Positions 20,345-28,345 of a stretch of 64,000 nt of DNA are shown piece after piece. The stretch covers positions 1 through 64,000 of the forward strand of contig NZ_JADYUH010000006.1 in NCBI RefSeq assembly GCF_021531665.1, written 5' to 3'. The translations under genes were made by a program, and so were the position numbers. Source of the DNA: Prevotellamassilia timonensis (GTDB taxonomy: Bacteria > Bacteroidota > Bacteroidia > Bacteroidales > Bacteroidaceae). Position 1 is the stretch's first letter. The number at the start of each line of letters is the position of its first letter. The notes beneath the pieces were generated by a model. It had not been told where the DNA came from, made no database searches, and was given only the letters and a program-made list of their open reading frames with translations.

Positions 20345-20974
20345 TTACTTCGTTAAGACTGACTCTATCTGAGAGAGTGCATTTTCAGTGACAACCACGA
20401 GACCGGCGTCAAGGATGCCGTAGGTGTGGAGGTCAGAGGCGATGGCAACTTTTGCTTTGGGCAAATTGCGAGCTGACAAATATACATTTTTGTCTGCACC
20501 CGGCAAAACCATAAGGAATTTTTTGTCGCCTGCCTTGAAATTATTCACGATTTCCAAGAAAGATTTGGTCTTGGGAGCGTCGAAAGTAAAGTCTTCAACC
20601 ACCACGAGTGCATTGTCTTGAACTTTATAGCTGAGAGCGCTGCGACGAGCGAGAGCTTTCACTTTCTTGTTCAGTTTGATGCTGTAGTTGCGGGGTTTGG
20701 GACCAAACACGCGAGCACCACCCACCAACACGGGAGAGTTGATGTCACCACGACGAGCGCCGCCGCCACCTTTCTGACGACCGAGTTTGCGAGTAGAGCC
20801 GCTCAGTTCGCTTCTTTCTTTTGACTTTGCAGTTCCCTGACGCTGTGCAGCGAGATAACGCTTCACGTCAAGATAAATCACATGATCGTTCGGCTCAATG
20901 CCAAATACACTGTCAGCAAGCGTAACCTTACGTCCGGTGTCTTCTCCTTTAATATTGAATACACTAACTTCCAT
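20345..20974 (-). CDS. rplD: Large ribosomal subunit protein uL4
   Basis: 209 residues. The tunnel-reaching loop is [20 protein letters not shown]. The C-terminal half has [20 protein letters not shown]. In many bacteria L4 represses the S10 operon through its leader. Here the run starts at rplC from a separate promoter (21746-21776), so any such control would act on that leader (inference). Confidence 0.97.
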   Translation of the reverse strand: MEVSVFNIKGEDTGRKVTLADSVFGIEPNDHVIYLDVKRYLAAQRQGTAKSKERSELSGSTRKLGRQKGGGGARRGDINSPVLVGGARVFGPKPRNYSIKLNKKVKALARRSALSYKVQDNALVVVEDFTFDAPKTKSFLEIVNNFKAGDKKFLMVLPGADKNVYLSARNLPKAKVAIASDLHTYGILDAGLVVVTENALSQIESVLTK

Positions 20975-20977
20975 TGC

Positions 20978-21595
20978 TTACTTCTCAATTATCAAGATTG
21001 AACCTTTGCATCCTGCCACAGAACCCTTGATGAGAAGGAGATTGTGTTCAGGAATTACCTTTAACACTTTCAGGTTTTGCGTGGTGACACGTTCGTTACC
21101 CATTTGTCCGGCCATGCGAAGACCTTTGAAAACTTTGGCGGGATAAGAACATGCACCGATGGAACCGGGCTTGCGCAGACGGTCATCCTGACCGTGAGTG
21201 CTTTGACCGACACCACCGAATCCGTGACGCTTCACAACGCCTTGGAAACCCTTACCTTTGGAAGTGCCAATAACATCTACGTAAGTCGCATCGTTGAACA
21301 GTTCAACTGTGAGCGTGTCGCCGAGATTCAACTCTTGGTCAAATCCCTTGAATTCAGCCAAGTGACGCTTGGGAGTCACACCAGCCTTTTTGAAGTGTCC
21401 CATCATGGGGGCGGTGGTGTTCTTCTCCTTGGCATCTTGGAAACCAAGTTGAACGGCTGCATAGCCATCTTTCTCGACAGTCTTAATCTGCGTCACGACG
21501 CAAGGACCTACTTCGATAACAGTGCATGGTACATTTTTACCCTCGGCACTGAACACGGAAGTCATTCCGATTTTTTTACCTAATAATCCTGGCAT
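20978..21595 (-). CDS. rplC: Large ribosomal subunit protein uL3
   Basis: 205 residues. Starts [20 protein letters not shown]; contains [20 protein letters not shown] and [20 protein letters not shown]. Normally rpsJ precedes rplC by tens of bases; here 2.7 kb intervene and rplC is the first gene of its transcript, 140 bp after its own promoter. Confidence 0.97.
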   Translation of the reverse strand: MPGLLGKKIGMTSVFSAEGKNVPCTVIEVGPCVVTQIKTVEKDGYAAVQLGFQDAKEKNTTAPMMGHFKKAGVTPKRHLAEFKGFDQELNLGDTLTVELFNDATYVDVIGTSKGKGFQGVVKRHGFGGVGQSTHGQDDRLRKPGSIGACSYPAKVFKGLRMAGQMGNERVTTQNLKVLKVIPEHNLLLIKGSVAGCKGSILIIEK

Positions 21596-21745
21596 TTCAG
21601 TCTTATATTATTATTGAAAAAGATTTATTTTCTTCTCCGTCGCCCAGAACCGCAGAAGCGGAAGGGTCGGAAGGTTATTGCTAACCGCGGCATAAAAGCC
21701 TTCAAAACAAAGCAGTTATCTGACGTTTCCTACTTTTTCGGAGTG
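21596..21745 (-). promoter_or_regulatory. Leader of the rplC-rplQ run
   Basis: About 140 nt lie between the promoter and the rplC start codon. On the minus strand it contains GGTTAGCAATAACC (a 5-bp stem with a GCAA tetraloop) followed by CCGCTTCTGCGG, so at least two small hairpins can form. A ribosomal-protein autoregulatory leader is plausible here, but no known family was recognised. Confidence 0.35.
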
Positions 21746-21776
21746 CAAAGGTAAGCATTTTTTCATTCACTCCAAA
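21746..21776 (-). promoter_or_regulatory. Promoter of rplC-rplQ
   Basis: On the minus strand TTTG (-33) and TACCTTTG (-7) are separated by 19 bp, an exact Bacteroidota match. It explains how the interrupted S10 cluster is still transcribed from rplC onward. Confidence 0.8.
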
Positions 21777-21987
21777 TAAAACGCCCTCTTTTTTTGATTC
21801 TTAATGGTTTAAAAGCGGGAAAAGCGAACTGGAGCAAGCAGAAAACGAGAAAAAAGCAAACAGAAAACGAGAAAAAAGCAGCAAAGAGCAGCAAAGAGCA
21901 GCAAAGAGCGAACTCGGAATGGGGCCACATGACTTCACGACCACACAATATTATATATATAATGGCGGAAGAGGATACTGCCGGATT

Positions 21988-22060
21988 TTTTCCACACCCA
22001 AGGCGGTTTTTCGGTTTTAACACTTCTTGCTTTTGGCGATGAAAAGTATTATATTTGTAC
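21988..22060 (+). repeat. Duplicated promoter segment, inverted copy B
   Basis: Matches the reverse complement of 1-73 at 72 of 73 positions. It carries TTGC (22027-22030), a 19-bp spacer and TATATTTG (22050-22057), so a plus-strand promoter is present, but no plus-strand gene follows. Confidence 0.85.
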
Positions 22061-22068
22061 AGAGATAT

Positions 22069-22097
22069 GGGAGGAGCCTCGGCTCCTCCCTTTTTTC
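22069..22097 (+). terminator. Intrinsic terminator right after the copied promoter
   Basis: GGGAGGAGCC-TC-GGCTCCTCCC followed by TTTTTT. It starts about a dozen bases after the TATATTTG box, so any transcript from that promoter would be only ~30-35 nt. Confidence 0.8.
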
Positions 22098-22127
22098 GTC
22101 ACTTTCCCTTTAAAAACGGGGGATCTG

Positions 22128-22220
22128 GGAGCGCATCTGGAAAAAATTTGCCTTCCCCTAATTTAAATTTGCCTTCCTCTAATTTAAATTTGAGGAAGGG
22201 AAAGTAAAACTATGCGCCGA
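22128..22220. repeat. Reduced copy of the composite foldback repeat
   Basis: Contains CTAATTTAAATTTGCCTTCC twice in opposition to TTTAAATTTGAGGAAGGG, then AGTAAAACTATGCGCC. These are the GAGGAAGGCAAA and AGTTTTACTT/GCGC modules of the 34.4-kb and 58.5-kb elements, in one short hairpin. The downstream TGTAGAGTTT/GTGTAGGGTTT words (22365-22465) are degenerate versions of those flanking the two large elements. Confidence 0.6.
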
Positions 22221-22481
22221 GTAGGCAAAATTGGGAGGCAGAAAGTGTTCCCGAAGGTTAAAAATGTTAATGCCGAATCGCTGAAAAATGGCTCAAAATT
22301 GTTGGAGTCTTTCACATAAAATGCTGGACAATTTGTGTCATTCGTTCCATCCGAATCATGTTGAAAACAGAGTGTAGAGTTTATTAGAGACTTGTGCTGA
22401 ATCACTGTGTTGAGTTTAGGGTAAAGTCTTATGTAAATCGTGTGTAGGGTTTAGTGTAGAGACTGATGGAAAGCAAAGCGC

Positions 22482-22512
22482 AAAAAAAGAGGTGACACGT
22501 TGATGCCACCTC
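22482..22512 (-). terminator. Terminator of the first secreted-protein/small-protein operon
   Basis: On the minus strand GAGGTG...CACCTC (22507-22512 with 22489-22494) is followed by seven T. It lies ~115 bp after the stop codon of the 58-residue gene. Confidence 0.8.
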
Positions 22513-22626
22513 CTGAATAAAGAAACTAATTATGAGTAAAACCTGAGTGAGAATAACCTCAAAAACGGTTCGTTCTACACACTCCACTTGAGACTGTGGA
22601 GACCGAGGGAAGTACGAAACATGGCA

Positions 22627-22803
22627 TCAGTTTGCCCAAAGTTCGCTGTTCCAAGAACCTCGCTTGTCGGAAAGGGAATTACTACCGGATTCCATGTCAT
22701 TGGGGTCATTGCTGATGGTCACTTCGTTACTGGCAGCAAGCATGCCTTCCGACTCAATCTGAATAAACTCCGCTTGAGGAGCAATGTATGTTTTCTTGTT
22801 CAT
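22627..22803 (-). CDS. Small protein of the SEGMLA-S family (58 residues)
   Basis: Found by reading the minus strand; begins MNKKTYIAPQAEF and ends WNSELWAN. It is clearly related to the 60-residue protein at 59188-59370. Shared are K-K-Y-(I/M)-(A/S)-P-Q-A near the start, IQI-SEGMLA-S at ~15-25, and SD-RG-WNS--W at the end. No hydrophobic signal peptide. In both cases the gene lies about 20 nt after a large secreted-protein gene and before a terminator, so co-expression is well supported. The SEGMLA-S junction resembles a leader/core boundary of exported peptides, but processing is speculation. Function unknown. Confidence 0.85.
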   Translation of the reverse strand: MNKKTYIAPQAEFIQIESEGMLAASNEVTISNDPNDMESGSNSLSDKRGSWNSELWAN

Positions 22804-22823
22804 CTCTTTAGTTTATTATGTTT

Positions 22824-24044
22824 TTATTTTGCAAGAAATTTCTTACCGCCTTTCACGTAGATTTTGCCAGGAACGGCTTTCGCTACTTTTCTTCCGAAGA
22901 GGTCGTAGAGTTCGGGCTGGTTCTCGTTTTCAGAAACTGATTCAAAGGAGATGCCGGTCTGCACATCATCCGACCCGAGACGAAGGATGGAGCGACTGCC
23001 TGCGGGGACGGAGAGGTAGGCTTTGTTGGCAGCAAAGTGTGACCCGGAAATATCAAGCAACTTGAAGACAGCGTTGTTCTCGGTGTCCTTGGTGAAGACG
23101 TAGAATGTGTTCTCCCCGTCGTCTTCCGGGCGTCCGGCTTCAACTTGAGGTTGCAAACGATTATTGGTGAATTCTGTAAGTTCTGTGTTGGTCTGCTCTG
23201 CCGTCGCGTTCACAGCATAGAGCGTGGCAGAAGTGGCGGTGGAACTTCTCAAGATGACGCCTTGATTGGCGGGAACGGCATTGGAAGAAGTGGCATGAAG
23301 CGTGGCTTTGTCGCCGGAGACGGTGACGGTGCACACTGACACGTCGTTTGAAACTTCCACTCTTTCGTTCGCACTGAAGGTGGCGACGTTGTTGACGTTG
23401 GCTGTGGAGGAGAGATTGACGCTGTAGGGCTTGACAAGCGACACGGAACGCAAGGAGGCATAGCAACCGAGATCCACATTCTTTGTCAGTTTCACGCTGA
23501 CAAAAAGCGTACCACTGCCTGTGCCTTTTCCCAGCAACGTCCATTCGGAAAAGATTTCTGGATTTTTGTTGATATCACCGCTCACACTTGCAAAGTCTGT
23601 GAGCGTTTCGGCTGTAGCACCGGTCTTCACAGAAAAAGTGAAATTGCGTTGTACACTCGCAGATTGAATGCCGCCGTTACCCGACACTGCTTGTACGTCC
23701 ATCTTGACTTTATTCAGAAGAAAGTCTGTACCAAGCCCTGTGATTTGGAAAAGGAACTCCATGGAATCGTTCAAACCATTGCCGTAATCAGCGGGTGCCA
23801 AGACGGAAGAGGAGATGGCGCCGCCGGAGATCATGAGATTTAGAGCGCTTCCATCTTTCTTTTTCACCGAAACCAACGTGGCTGAAACTCCGCTGATGGA
23901 ACTACCGCTTTCGTCTGCGACGTTTACGGTCACGGTAGAAACTGCCGCTCCTGTTCTGTTGAATGTCAGTTTTACTTCCTTATAGGCTTGTGCTATTTGA
24001 GAGAAAGCAAAACATAAAGTAAGTAGTAACGTAATTTTTTTCAT
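22824..24044 (-). CDS. Secreted beta-rich protein with C-terminal YDLFGR module, unknown function
   Basis: 406 residues. An upstream in-frame extension exists, but ATG at 24044 gives a signal peptide directly (MKKITLLLTLCFAFSQIAQA). The body is Ser/Thr/Val-rich with no recognised catalytic motif (~30-300). A Glu/Asn-rich linker precedes the C-terminal segment LYDLFGRKVAKAVPGKIYVK ending GGKKFLAK. That module recurs in three other secreted proteins in this window and resembles the type A sorting/anchoring ends of Bacteroidota. It is followed after 20 nt by the 58-residue protein gene. This pair occupies the break between rpsJ and rplC, so it is probably an acquired or relocated unit. Confidence 0.75.
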   Translation of the reverse strand: MKKITLLLTLCFAFSQIAQAYKEVKLTFNRTGAAVSTVTVNVADESGSSISGVSATLVSVKKKDGSALNLMISGGAISSSVLAPADYGNGLNDSMEFLFQITGLGTDFLLNKVKMDVQAVSGNGGIQSASVQRNFTFSVKTGATAETLTDFASVSGDINKNPEIFSEWTLLGKGTGSGTLFVSVKLTKNVDLGCYASLRSVSLVKPYSVNLSSTANVNNVATFSANERVEVSNDVSVCTVTVSGDKATLHATSSNAVPANQGVILRSSTATSATLYAVNATAEQTNTELTEFTNNRLQPQVEAGRPEDDGENTFYVFTKDTENNAVFKLLDISGSHFAANKAYLSVPAGSRSILRLGSDDVQTGISFESVSENENQPELYDLFGRKVAKAVPGKIYVKGGKKFLAK

Positions 24045-24225
24045 ATTCTTCTTTTGATAGGTTCGCAAAATTGAATATATCTCTGTGGTTAACCGCTGCA
24101 AGTTTACGGACTTACAATAGAAGAAAAAGAAGATGATTGTCAGAATAATTCTACGTGAGGAAATATGTAACAGTCATTGGTCAATTCAGAAAAAGGAAGC
24201 GTCTTTTTCTATAGGTCATATATAG

Positions 24226-24257
24226 AAAAACTCCCCGCAAAGACTGCAGGGAGTTTT
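24226..24257 (-). terminator. Terminator of the rpsL-rpsG-fusA-rpsJ operon
   Basis: Stem AAAACTCCCTGCA/TGC(G)GGGAGTTTT with T run on the minus strand, ~35 bp after rpsJ. Its presence confirms that rpsJ is no longer co-transcribed with rplC. Confidence 0.85.
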
Positions 24258-24289
24258 ACACTATTTTTTCGATATGCCAGAAGGAGAAA

Positions 24290-24595
24290 CTACACCTTGA
24301 TTTCTACTTCTACGCCGCAGGGCAATTCAAGTTTCATCAAAGCATCTACGGTTTTGGAGGTAGAACTGTAGATGTCGATGAGACGCTTGTAAGAAGAAAT
24401 CTGGAACTGTTCGCGGCTCTTCTTGTTAACGAAGGTGGAACGGTTCACGGTGATGATGCGCTTGCGGGTGGGGAGAGGAATGGGTCCGCTCACCTGAGCA
24501 CCTGTGGCACGAACGTTTTTCACAATCTTCTCGGCAGATTTCTCTACGAGAGTGTGGTCGTAACTTTTCAGTTTGATACGAATTTTTTGACTCAT
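24290..24595 (-). CDS. rpsJ: Small ribosomal subunit protein uS10
   Basis: 101 residues. Starts [20 protein letters not shown]; contains [20 protein letters not shown] and the end [15 protein letters not shown]-type. It also serves as NusE in antitermination. It closes the str operon here, 87 bp after fusA. Confidence 0.97.
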   Translation of the reverse strand: MSQKIRIKLKSYDHTLVEKSAEKIVKNVRATGAQVSGPIPLPTRKRIITVNRSTFVNKKSREQFQISSYKRLIDIYSSTSKTVDALMKLELPCGVEVEIKV

Positions 24596-24682
24596 TTGTG
24601 TGTTTGTTGTATTTGCTTTGCGCCATCGGGAATAAGAGTCATTCGTTATTCCCGACGCGCCGAAGCAGATTAAAATAGTTGC

Positions 24683-26803
24683 TTATTTGATGAGATCTAC
24701 GCGACCCTTGACTTCTTCGAGCACGGCACGAGCGATGCTGGAGGAAACGGGAGCGTGGTGGTCATACTGCATGGAACTGGTGGCACGACCGGAGGTGATG
24801 GTACGGAGAGCGGTTACGTAACCGAACATTTCGGCGAGGGGAACCTGAGCCTTCACGATGCGAGCACCGCTGCGGCTGCTTTCCATGCCTTCCACCTGTC
24901 CGCGACGCTTGTTCAAGTCACCAATCACGTCACCCATGTTTTCTTCGGGAGTGACCACCTCAAGTTTCATGATGGGCTCCATGAGGACGGGACCTGCCTG
25001 AGAGCAAGCATTCTTGTATGCCTGCAAAGCGGCAATTTCGAAGGAAAGTTGGTCAGAGTCCACGGGGTGGAAAGAACCGTCAAGAAGTTCAACCTTGAGG
25101 CTGTCAAGAGGATAGCCACCGAGGACACCGCTCTTCATGGCGTTTTCAAAGCCTTTCTGAACAGAGGGAATGAATTCCTTGGGGATGTTACCACCGGTCA
25201 CCTTGTTCTCGAACTGCAGGCCACCTTCCTTGAAGTCTTCGTCCACGGGACCCACGTTCACGATGATGTCAGCGAACTTACCACGACCACCGGACTGCTT
25301 CTTGTAAACCTCGCGGAGGTTGACAGTCTTGGTGATGGCTTCTTTGTAGTTCACCTGAGGCTTGCCCTGATTACATTCCACCTTGAACTCGCGCTTCAGA
25401 CGGTCGATGATGATGTCGAGGTGAAGTTCACCCATACCGGAGATGACTGTCTGACCGCTCTGTTCGTCAGTCTTGACGGTGAAGGTCGGGTCTTCTTCAG
25501 CCAACTTGGCGAGACCTTGAGAAAGTTTGTCGAGGTCTTTCTGAGTTTTGGGTTCTACGGCGATACCGATAACGGGATCGGGGAAGTCCATGGACTCGAG
25601 TACGATGGGTGCATCTTCGTCGCAAAGCGTGTCACCGGTGTGAATGTCTTTGAAACCTACGCCTGCACCGATGTCACCGGCGCCGATGACTTCAACGGGG
25701 TTCTGGTGGTTGGAGTGCATTTGGAACAAACGGGAAACACGTTCCTTCTTGCCAGAGCGTACGTTGTAGATATAAGAACCGGCTTCCACTTTACCGGAAT
25801 ACACGCGGAAGAAAGTCAGACGACCAACATAGGGGTCGGTAGCAATCTTGAACGCGAGGGCTGCGGTCTTTTCGTCTTCGCTGGGCTTGCGGTCCTCTTC
25901 TTCGCCGGTATCGGGGTTGGTACCAACGATGGCGGGAGTGTCAAGCGGAGAGGGCAAGAACATGCAGACATAGTCAAGCAAGGTCTGAACGCCCTTGTTC
26001 TTGAAGGAAGAACCGCAAGTCATGGGGACGATGTCAAGTGCGAGGGTTCCCTTACGGATGGCAGCGATGATTTCTTCTTCGGTGAGACTGTCGGGGTCCT
26101 CAAAGTATTTTTCCATGAGGGCTTCGTCCTGCTCAGCAGCGAGTTCAATCATTTTGCCGCGCCATTCTTCGCACTCGTCTTTGAGTTCAGCGGGAATCTC
26201 TTCCACGTCGTATTCAGCGCCCATGGTCTCATCGTGCCAGAGGATGGCTTTCATGCGGATGAGGTCCACGATGCCCTTGAACTTCTCTTCAGCACCGATG
26301 GGCACGGAGATGACACAGGGAGTTGCGCCGAGGACGTCTTTCATCTGACGAACTACTTCAAAGAAGTCTGCGCCGGAGCGGTCCATCTTGTTGACGTAAC
26401 CGATACGAGGCACATTGTATTTGTCTGCCTGACGCCAAACGGTCTCAGACTGAGGTTCCACGCCACCGACTGCGCAGTAGGTAGCCACGGCACCGTCAAG
26501 CACACGAAGAGAACGTTCCACCTCTGCGGTGAAGTCCACGTGTCCCGGAGTATCAATCAAATTGAACTTATACTTATTTCCGTTCCAAGTCCAGTAGGCG
26601 GTAGTTGCAGCGGAGGTGATGGTGATACCGCGTTCCTGCTCTTGCGCCATCCAGTCCATGGTTGCGCCACCGTCGTGCACTTCACCAATTTTGTGAGTTT
26701 TACCGGTGTAGAAGAGGATACGTTCGGAAGTGGTGGTTTTACCGGCATCGATGTGCGCCATGATACCGATGTTACGAGTCAGGTGTAAGTCTTGCTTTGC
26801 CAT
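24683..26803 (-). CDS. fusA: Elongation factor G
   Basis: 706 residues, full length. The GTPase motifs are intact: [18 protein letters not shown] (P-loop), [20 protein letters not shown] (G3) and [13 protein letters not shown] (G4). Domain IV has [20 protein letters not shown] and domain [21 protein letters not shown]. It catalyses translocation, and ribosome recycling with RRF. Located 20 bp after rpsG. Confidence 0.98.
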   Translation of the reverse strand: MAKQDLHLTRNIGIMAHIDAGKTTTSERILFYTGKTHKIGEVHDGGATMDWMAQEQERGITITSAATTAYWTWNGNKYKFNLIDTPGHVDFTAEVERSLRVLDGAVATYCAVGGVEPQSETVWRQADKYNVPRIGYVNKMDRSGADFFEVVRQMKDVLGATPCVISVPIGAEEKFKGIVDLIRMKAILWHDETMGAEYDVEEIPAELKDECEEWRGKMIELAAEQDEALMEKYFEDPDSLTEEEIIAAIRKGTLALDIVPMTCGSSFKNKGVQTLLDYVCMFLPSPLDTPAIVGTNPDTGEEEDRKPSEDEKTAALAFKIATDPYVGRLTFFRVYSGKVEAGSYIYNVRSGKKERVSRLFQMHSNHQNPVEVIGAGDIGAGVGFKDIHTGDTLCDEDAPIVLESMDFPDPVIGIAVEPKTQKDLDKLSQGLAKLAEEDPTFTVKTDEQSGQTVISGMGELHLDIIIDRLKREFKVECNQGKPQVNYKEAITKTVNLREVYKKQSGGRGKFADIIVNVGPVDEDFKEGGLQFENKVTGGNIPKEFIPSVQKGFENAMKSGVLGGYPLDSLKVELLDGSFHPVDSDQLSFEIAALQAYKNACSQAGPVLMEPIMKLEVVTPEENMGDVIGDLNKRRGQVEGMESSRSGARIVKAQVPLAEMFGYVTALRTITSGRATSSMQYDHHAPVSSSIARAVLEEVKGRVDLIK

Positions 26804-26823
26804 TTTGTTTTAACTCGATAAGA

Positions 26824-27300
26824 TTAGAATCTGAAGTGAGCGAAAGCACGGTTGGCTTCAGCCATGCGGTGCATATCTTCCTTACGTTTGTAGGCACCAC
26901 CCTGCTCGTTGTAAGCATCCATGATTTCAGCAGCCAGTTTGCCTGCCATGGTCTTTCCGCCGCGTTTGCGAGCGTAGTTAATCATATTCTTCATGGAAAC
27001 GGACTCTTTGCGATCCGGACGGATTTCAGTAGGAACTTGGAAAGTTGCACCACCGATTCGACGGCTCTTCACTTCGACTTGCGGAGTAATCTTGTCAAGA
27101 GCGGTTTTCCAGATTTCGAGCGCGCTCTTTTCCTGGTCCTGCATCTTCTCGCCAACAATTTCGAGTGCGTTGTAGAAGATGTCATAGGCGATGGACTTCT
27201 TGCCATCATACATCAGGTGGTTCACAAACTTGGAAACCTTCTGGTCTCCGAACACGGGATCGGGCAAAACGATCCGCTTTTTAGGCTTTGCTTTTCTCAT
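26824..27300 (-). CDS. rpsG: Small ribosomal subunit protein uS7
   Basis: 158 residues. Starts [20 protein letters not shown]; contains [20 protein letters not shown] and the end [16 protein letters not shown]. It organises the 30S head and touches E-site tRNA. Confidence 0.98.
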   Translation of the reverse strand: MRKAKPKKRIVLPDPVFGDQKVSKFVNHLMYDGKKSIAYDIFYNALEIVGEKMQDQEKSALEIWKTALDKITPQVEVKSRRIGGATFQVPTEIRPDRKESVSMKNMINYARKRGGKTMAGKLAAEIMDAYNEQGGAYKRKEDMHRMAEANRAFAHFRF

Positions 27301-27395
27301 TGTTTAAAAAAATTGGTTTTGTTAGGGCTGCATTCAGTTCGCTTCAGCGCTCACGCAGGAACACTTACTCAACCTTTGTGCAAACCAAGTTATTT

Positions 27396-27779
27396 TTACT
27401 TCTTAGCGGCTTTAGGACGCTTTGCGCCATACTTAGAACGACGCTGGGTGCGGTTGGCAACGCCGGCAGTATCAAGCGTACCACGAACGATGTGATAACG
27501 TACACCGGGGAGGTCTTTCACACGACCACCGCGAACGAGCACGATGCTGTGTTCCTGCAAGTTGTGACCTTCTCCGGGAATGTAGGAGTTCACCTCCTTG
27601 GAGTTAGTCAGACGCACACGAGCCACCTTACGCATGGCGGAGTTAGGTTTTTTCGGGGTTGTTGTGTACACACGCACACAAACGCCGCGACGCTGAGGAC
27701 ATGAATCCAACGCAGGAGACTTACTCTTGTCTGCCGCTACGTTTCTGCCCTTTCTTACTAATTGTTGAATAGTAGGCAT
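27396..27779 (-). CDS. rpsL: Small ribosomal subunit protein uS12
   Basis: 127 residues. Contains the decoding-centre loops [20 protein letters not shown] and [20 protein letters not shown]. The usual streptomycin-contact lysines are in place (KKPNS; the RGGRVKD region). First gene of the str operon; 95 bp precede rpsG. Confidence 0.98.
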   Translation of the reverse strand: MPTIQQLVRKGRNVAADKSKSPALDSCPQRRGVCVRVYTTTPKKPNSAMRKVARVRLTNSKEVNSYIPGEGHNLQEHSIVLVRGGRVKDLPGVRYHIVRGTLDTAGVANRTQRRSKYGAKRPKAAKK

Positions 27780-27861
27780 TTGGTTGATTTTTAATTTGTT
27801 ATATATTATTTTTGTTGTTATCTTTCAGGAGGAGGCAGCGCACACTGCCCCATTCGAGCGG

Positions 27862-27892
27862 CAAAGTTACAAACTTTTTACGGAAACACCAA
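27862..27892 (-). promoter_or_regulatory. Promoter of the rpsL operon
   Basis: On the minus strand TTGG, 19 bp, then TAACTTTG. Transcription would begin ~75 nt before the rpsL start codon. Confidence 0.7.
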
Positions 27893-28222
27893 CGCTCTGA
27901 ATGCCTAAAAACCAAAGTTTTTTCTCATTCGCTCCGTATTCGCTCACGCGAGGAATGAGATGAAGGAGGAATATTTGAACTTTTGACAAGAGAATGTGCG
28001 GGCAAACGACAAGCAAAAAAAGTCGAAAAAGGAGGCTTCGGGGAGCGCGTCAAGATTGCGTCCGGAATTGTATCGCTGAGACTTCGTCGGACTCTGGCTG
28101 AGACCCTATCGGCGCAACTTGAGAACGCATCGCTGAGACTTCGTCGGACTCTGACTGAGACTTCGTTGGACTCTGGCTGAGACTTCGTTGGACTCTGGCT
28201 TGTCGGATTGAACACCGGAAGG
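27893..28222. repeat. Intergenic 22-bp direct repeats
   Basis: Between the rpsL promoter and the barrel-protein promoter. From about 28076 to 28203 a 22-bp unit (CTGAGACTTCGTTGGACTCTGG type) occurs about four times, two of them directly adjacent and one separated by a diverged stretch. Since 22 is not a multiple of three, the open frames crossing it are unlikely to be genes. Confidence 0.7.
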
Positions 28223-28254
28223 TTTGTTTGTCACTTTTTCTTTTTCTACTTTTG
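28223..28254 (+). promoter_or_regulatory. Promoter of the outer-membrane barrel gene
   Basis: TTTG (28223-28226), 20-bp spacer, TACTTTTG (28247-28254). The leader to the ATG at 28346 is ~85 nt. Confidence 0.75.
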
Positions 28255-28345
28255 CACTCGGTTTGCCCGCCGCGGCGTCGCGTTGCTCCGCCACGCCGTC
28301 TGAAGCGTCGCAAACACATCGCCCATGTAGTTCCGTTTTCCCAAA

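Larger units (their letters stand above)
21777..22481. other. Intergenic part of the S10-cluster insertion
   Basis: Noncoding. It contains a poly-AAAGAGCAGC stretch (21875-21905, GCAGCAAAGA repeated three to four times), the copied promoter segment with a terminator, a reduced foldback repeat (22128-22220), and scattered GTGTAGGGTTT-like words (22365-22465). Short open frames here have no gene-like features. Confidence 0.6.

Noticed and set aside
22184-22405. 73-residue minus-strand frame in the S10-cluster insertion
   Set aside because: Lies across the reduced repeat and degenerate words, with no promoter and no similarity to known proteins; it is also beyond the operon terminator.
24755-26788. 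677-residue plus-strand open frame opposite fusA
   Set aside because: It mirrors fusA codon use; fusA is complete with all GTPase motifs, so this is an antisense shadow.
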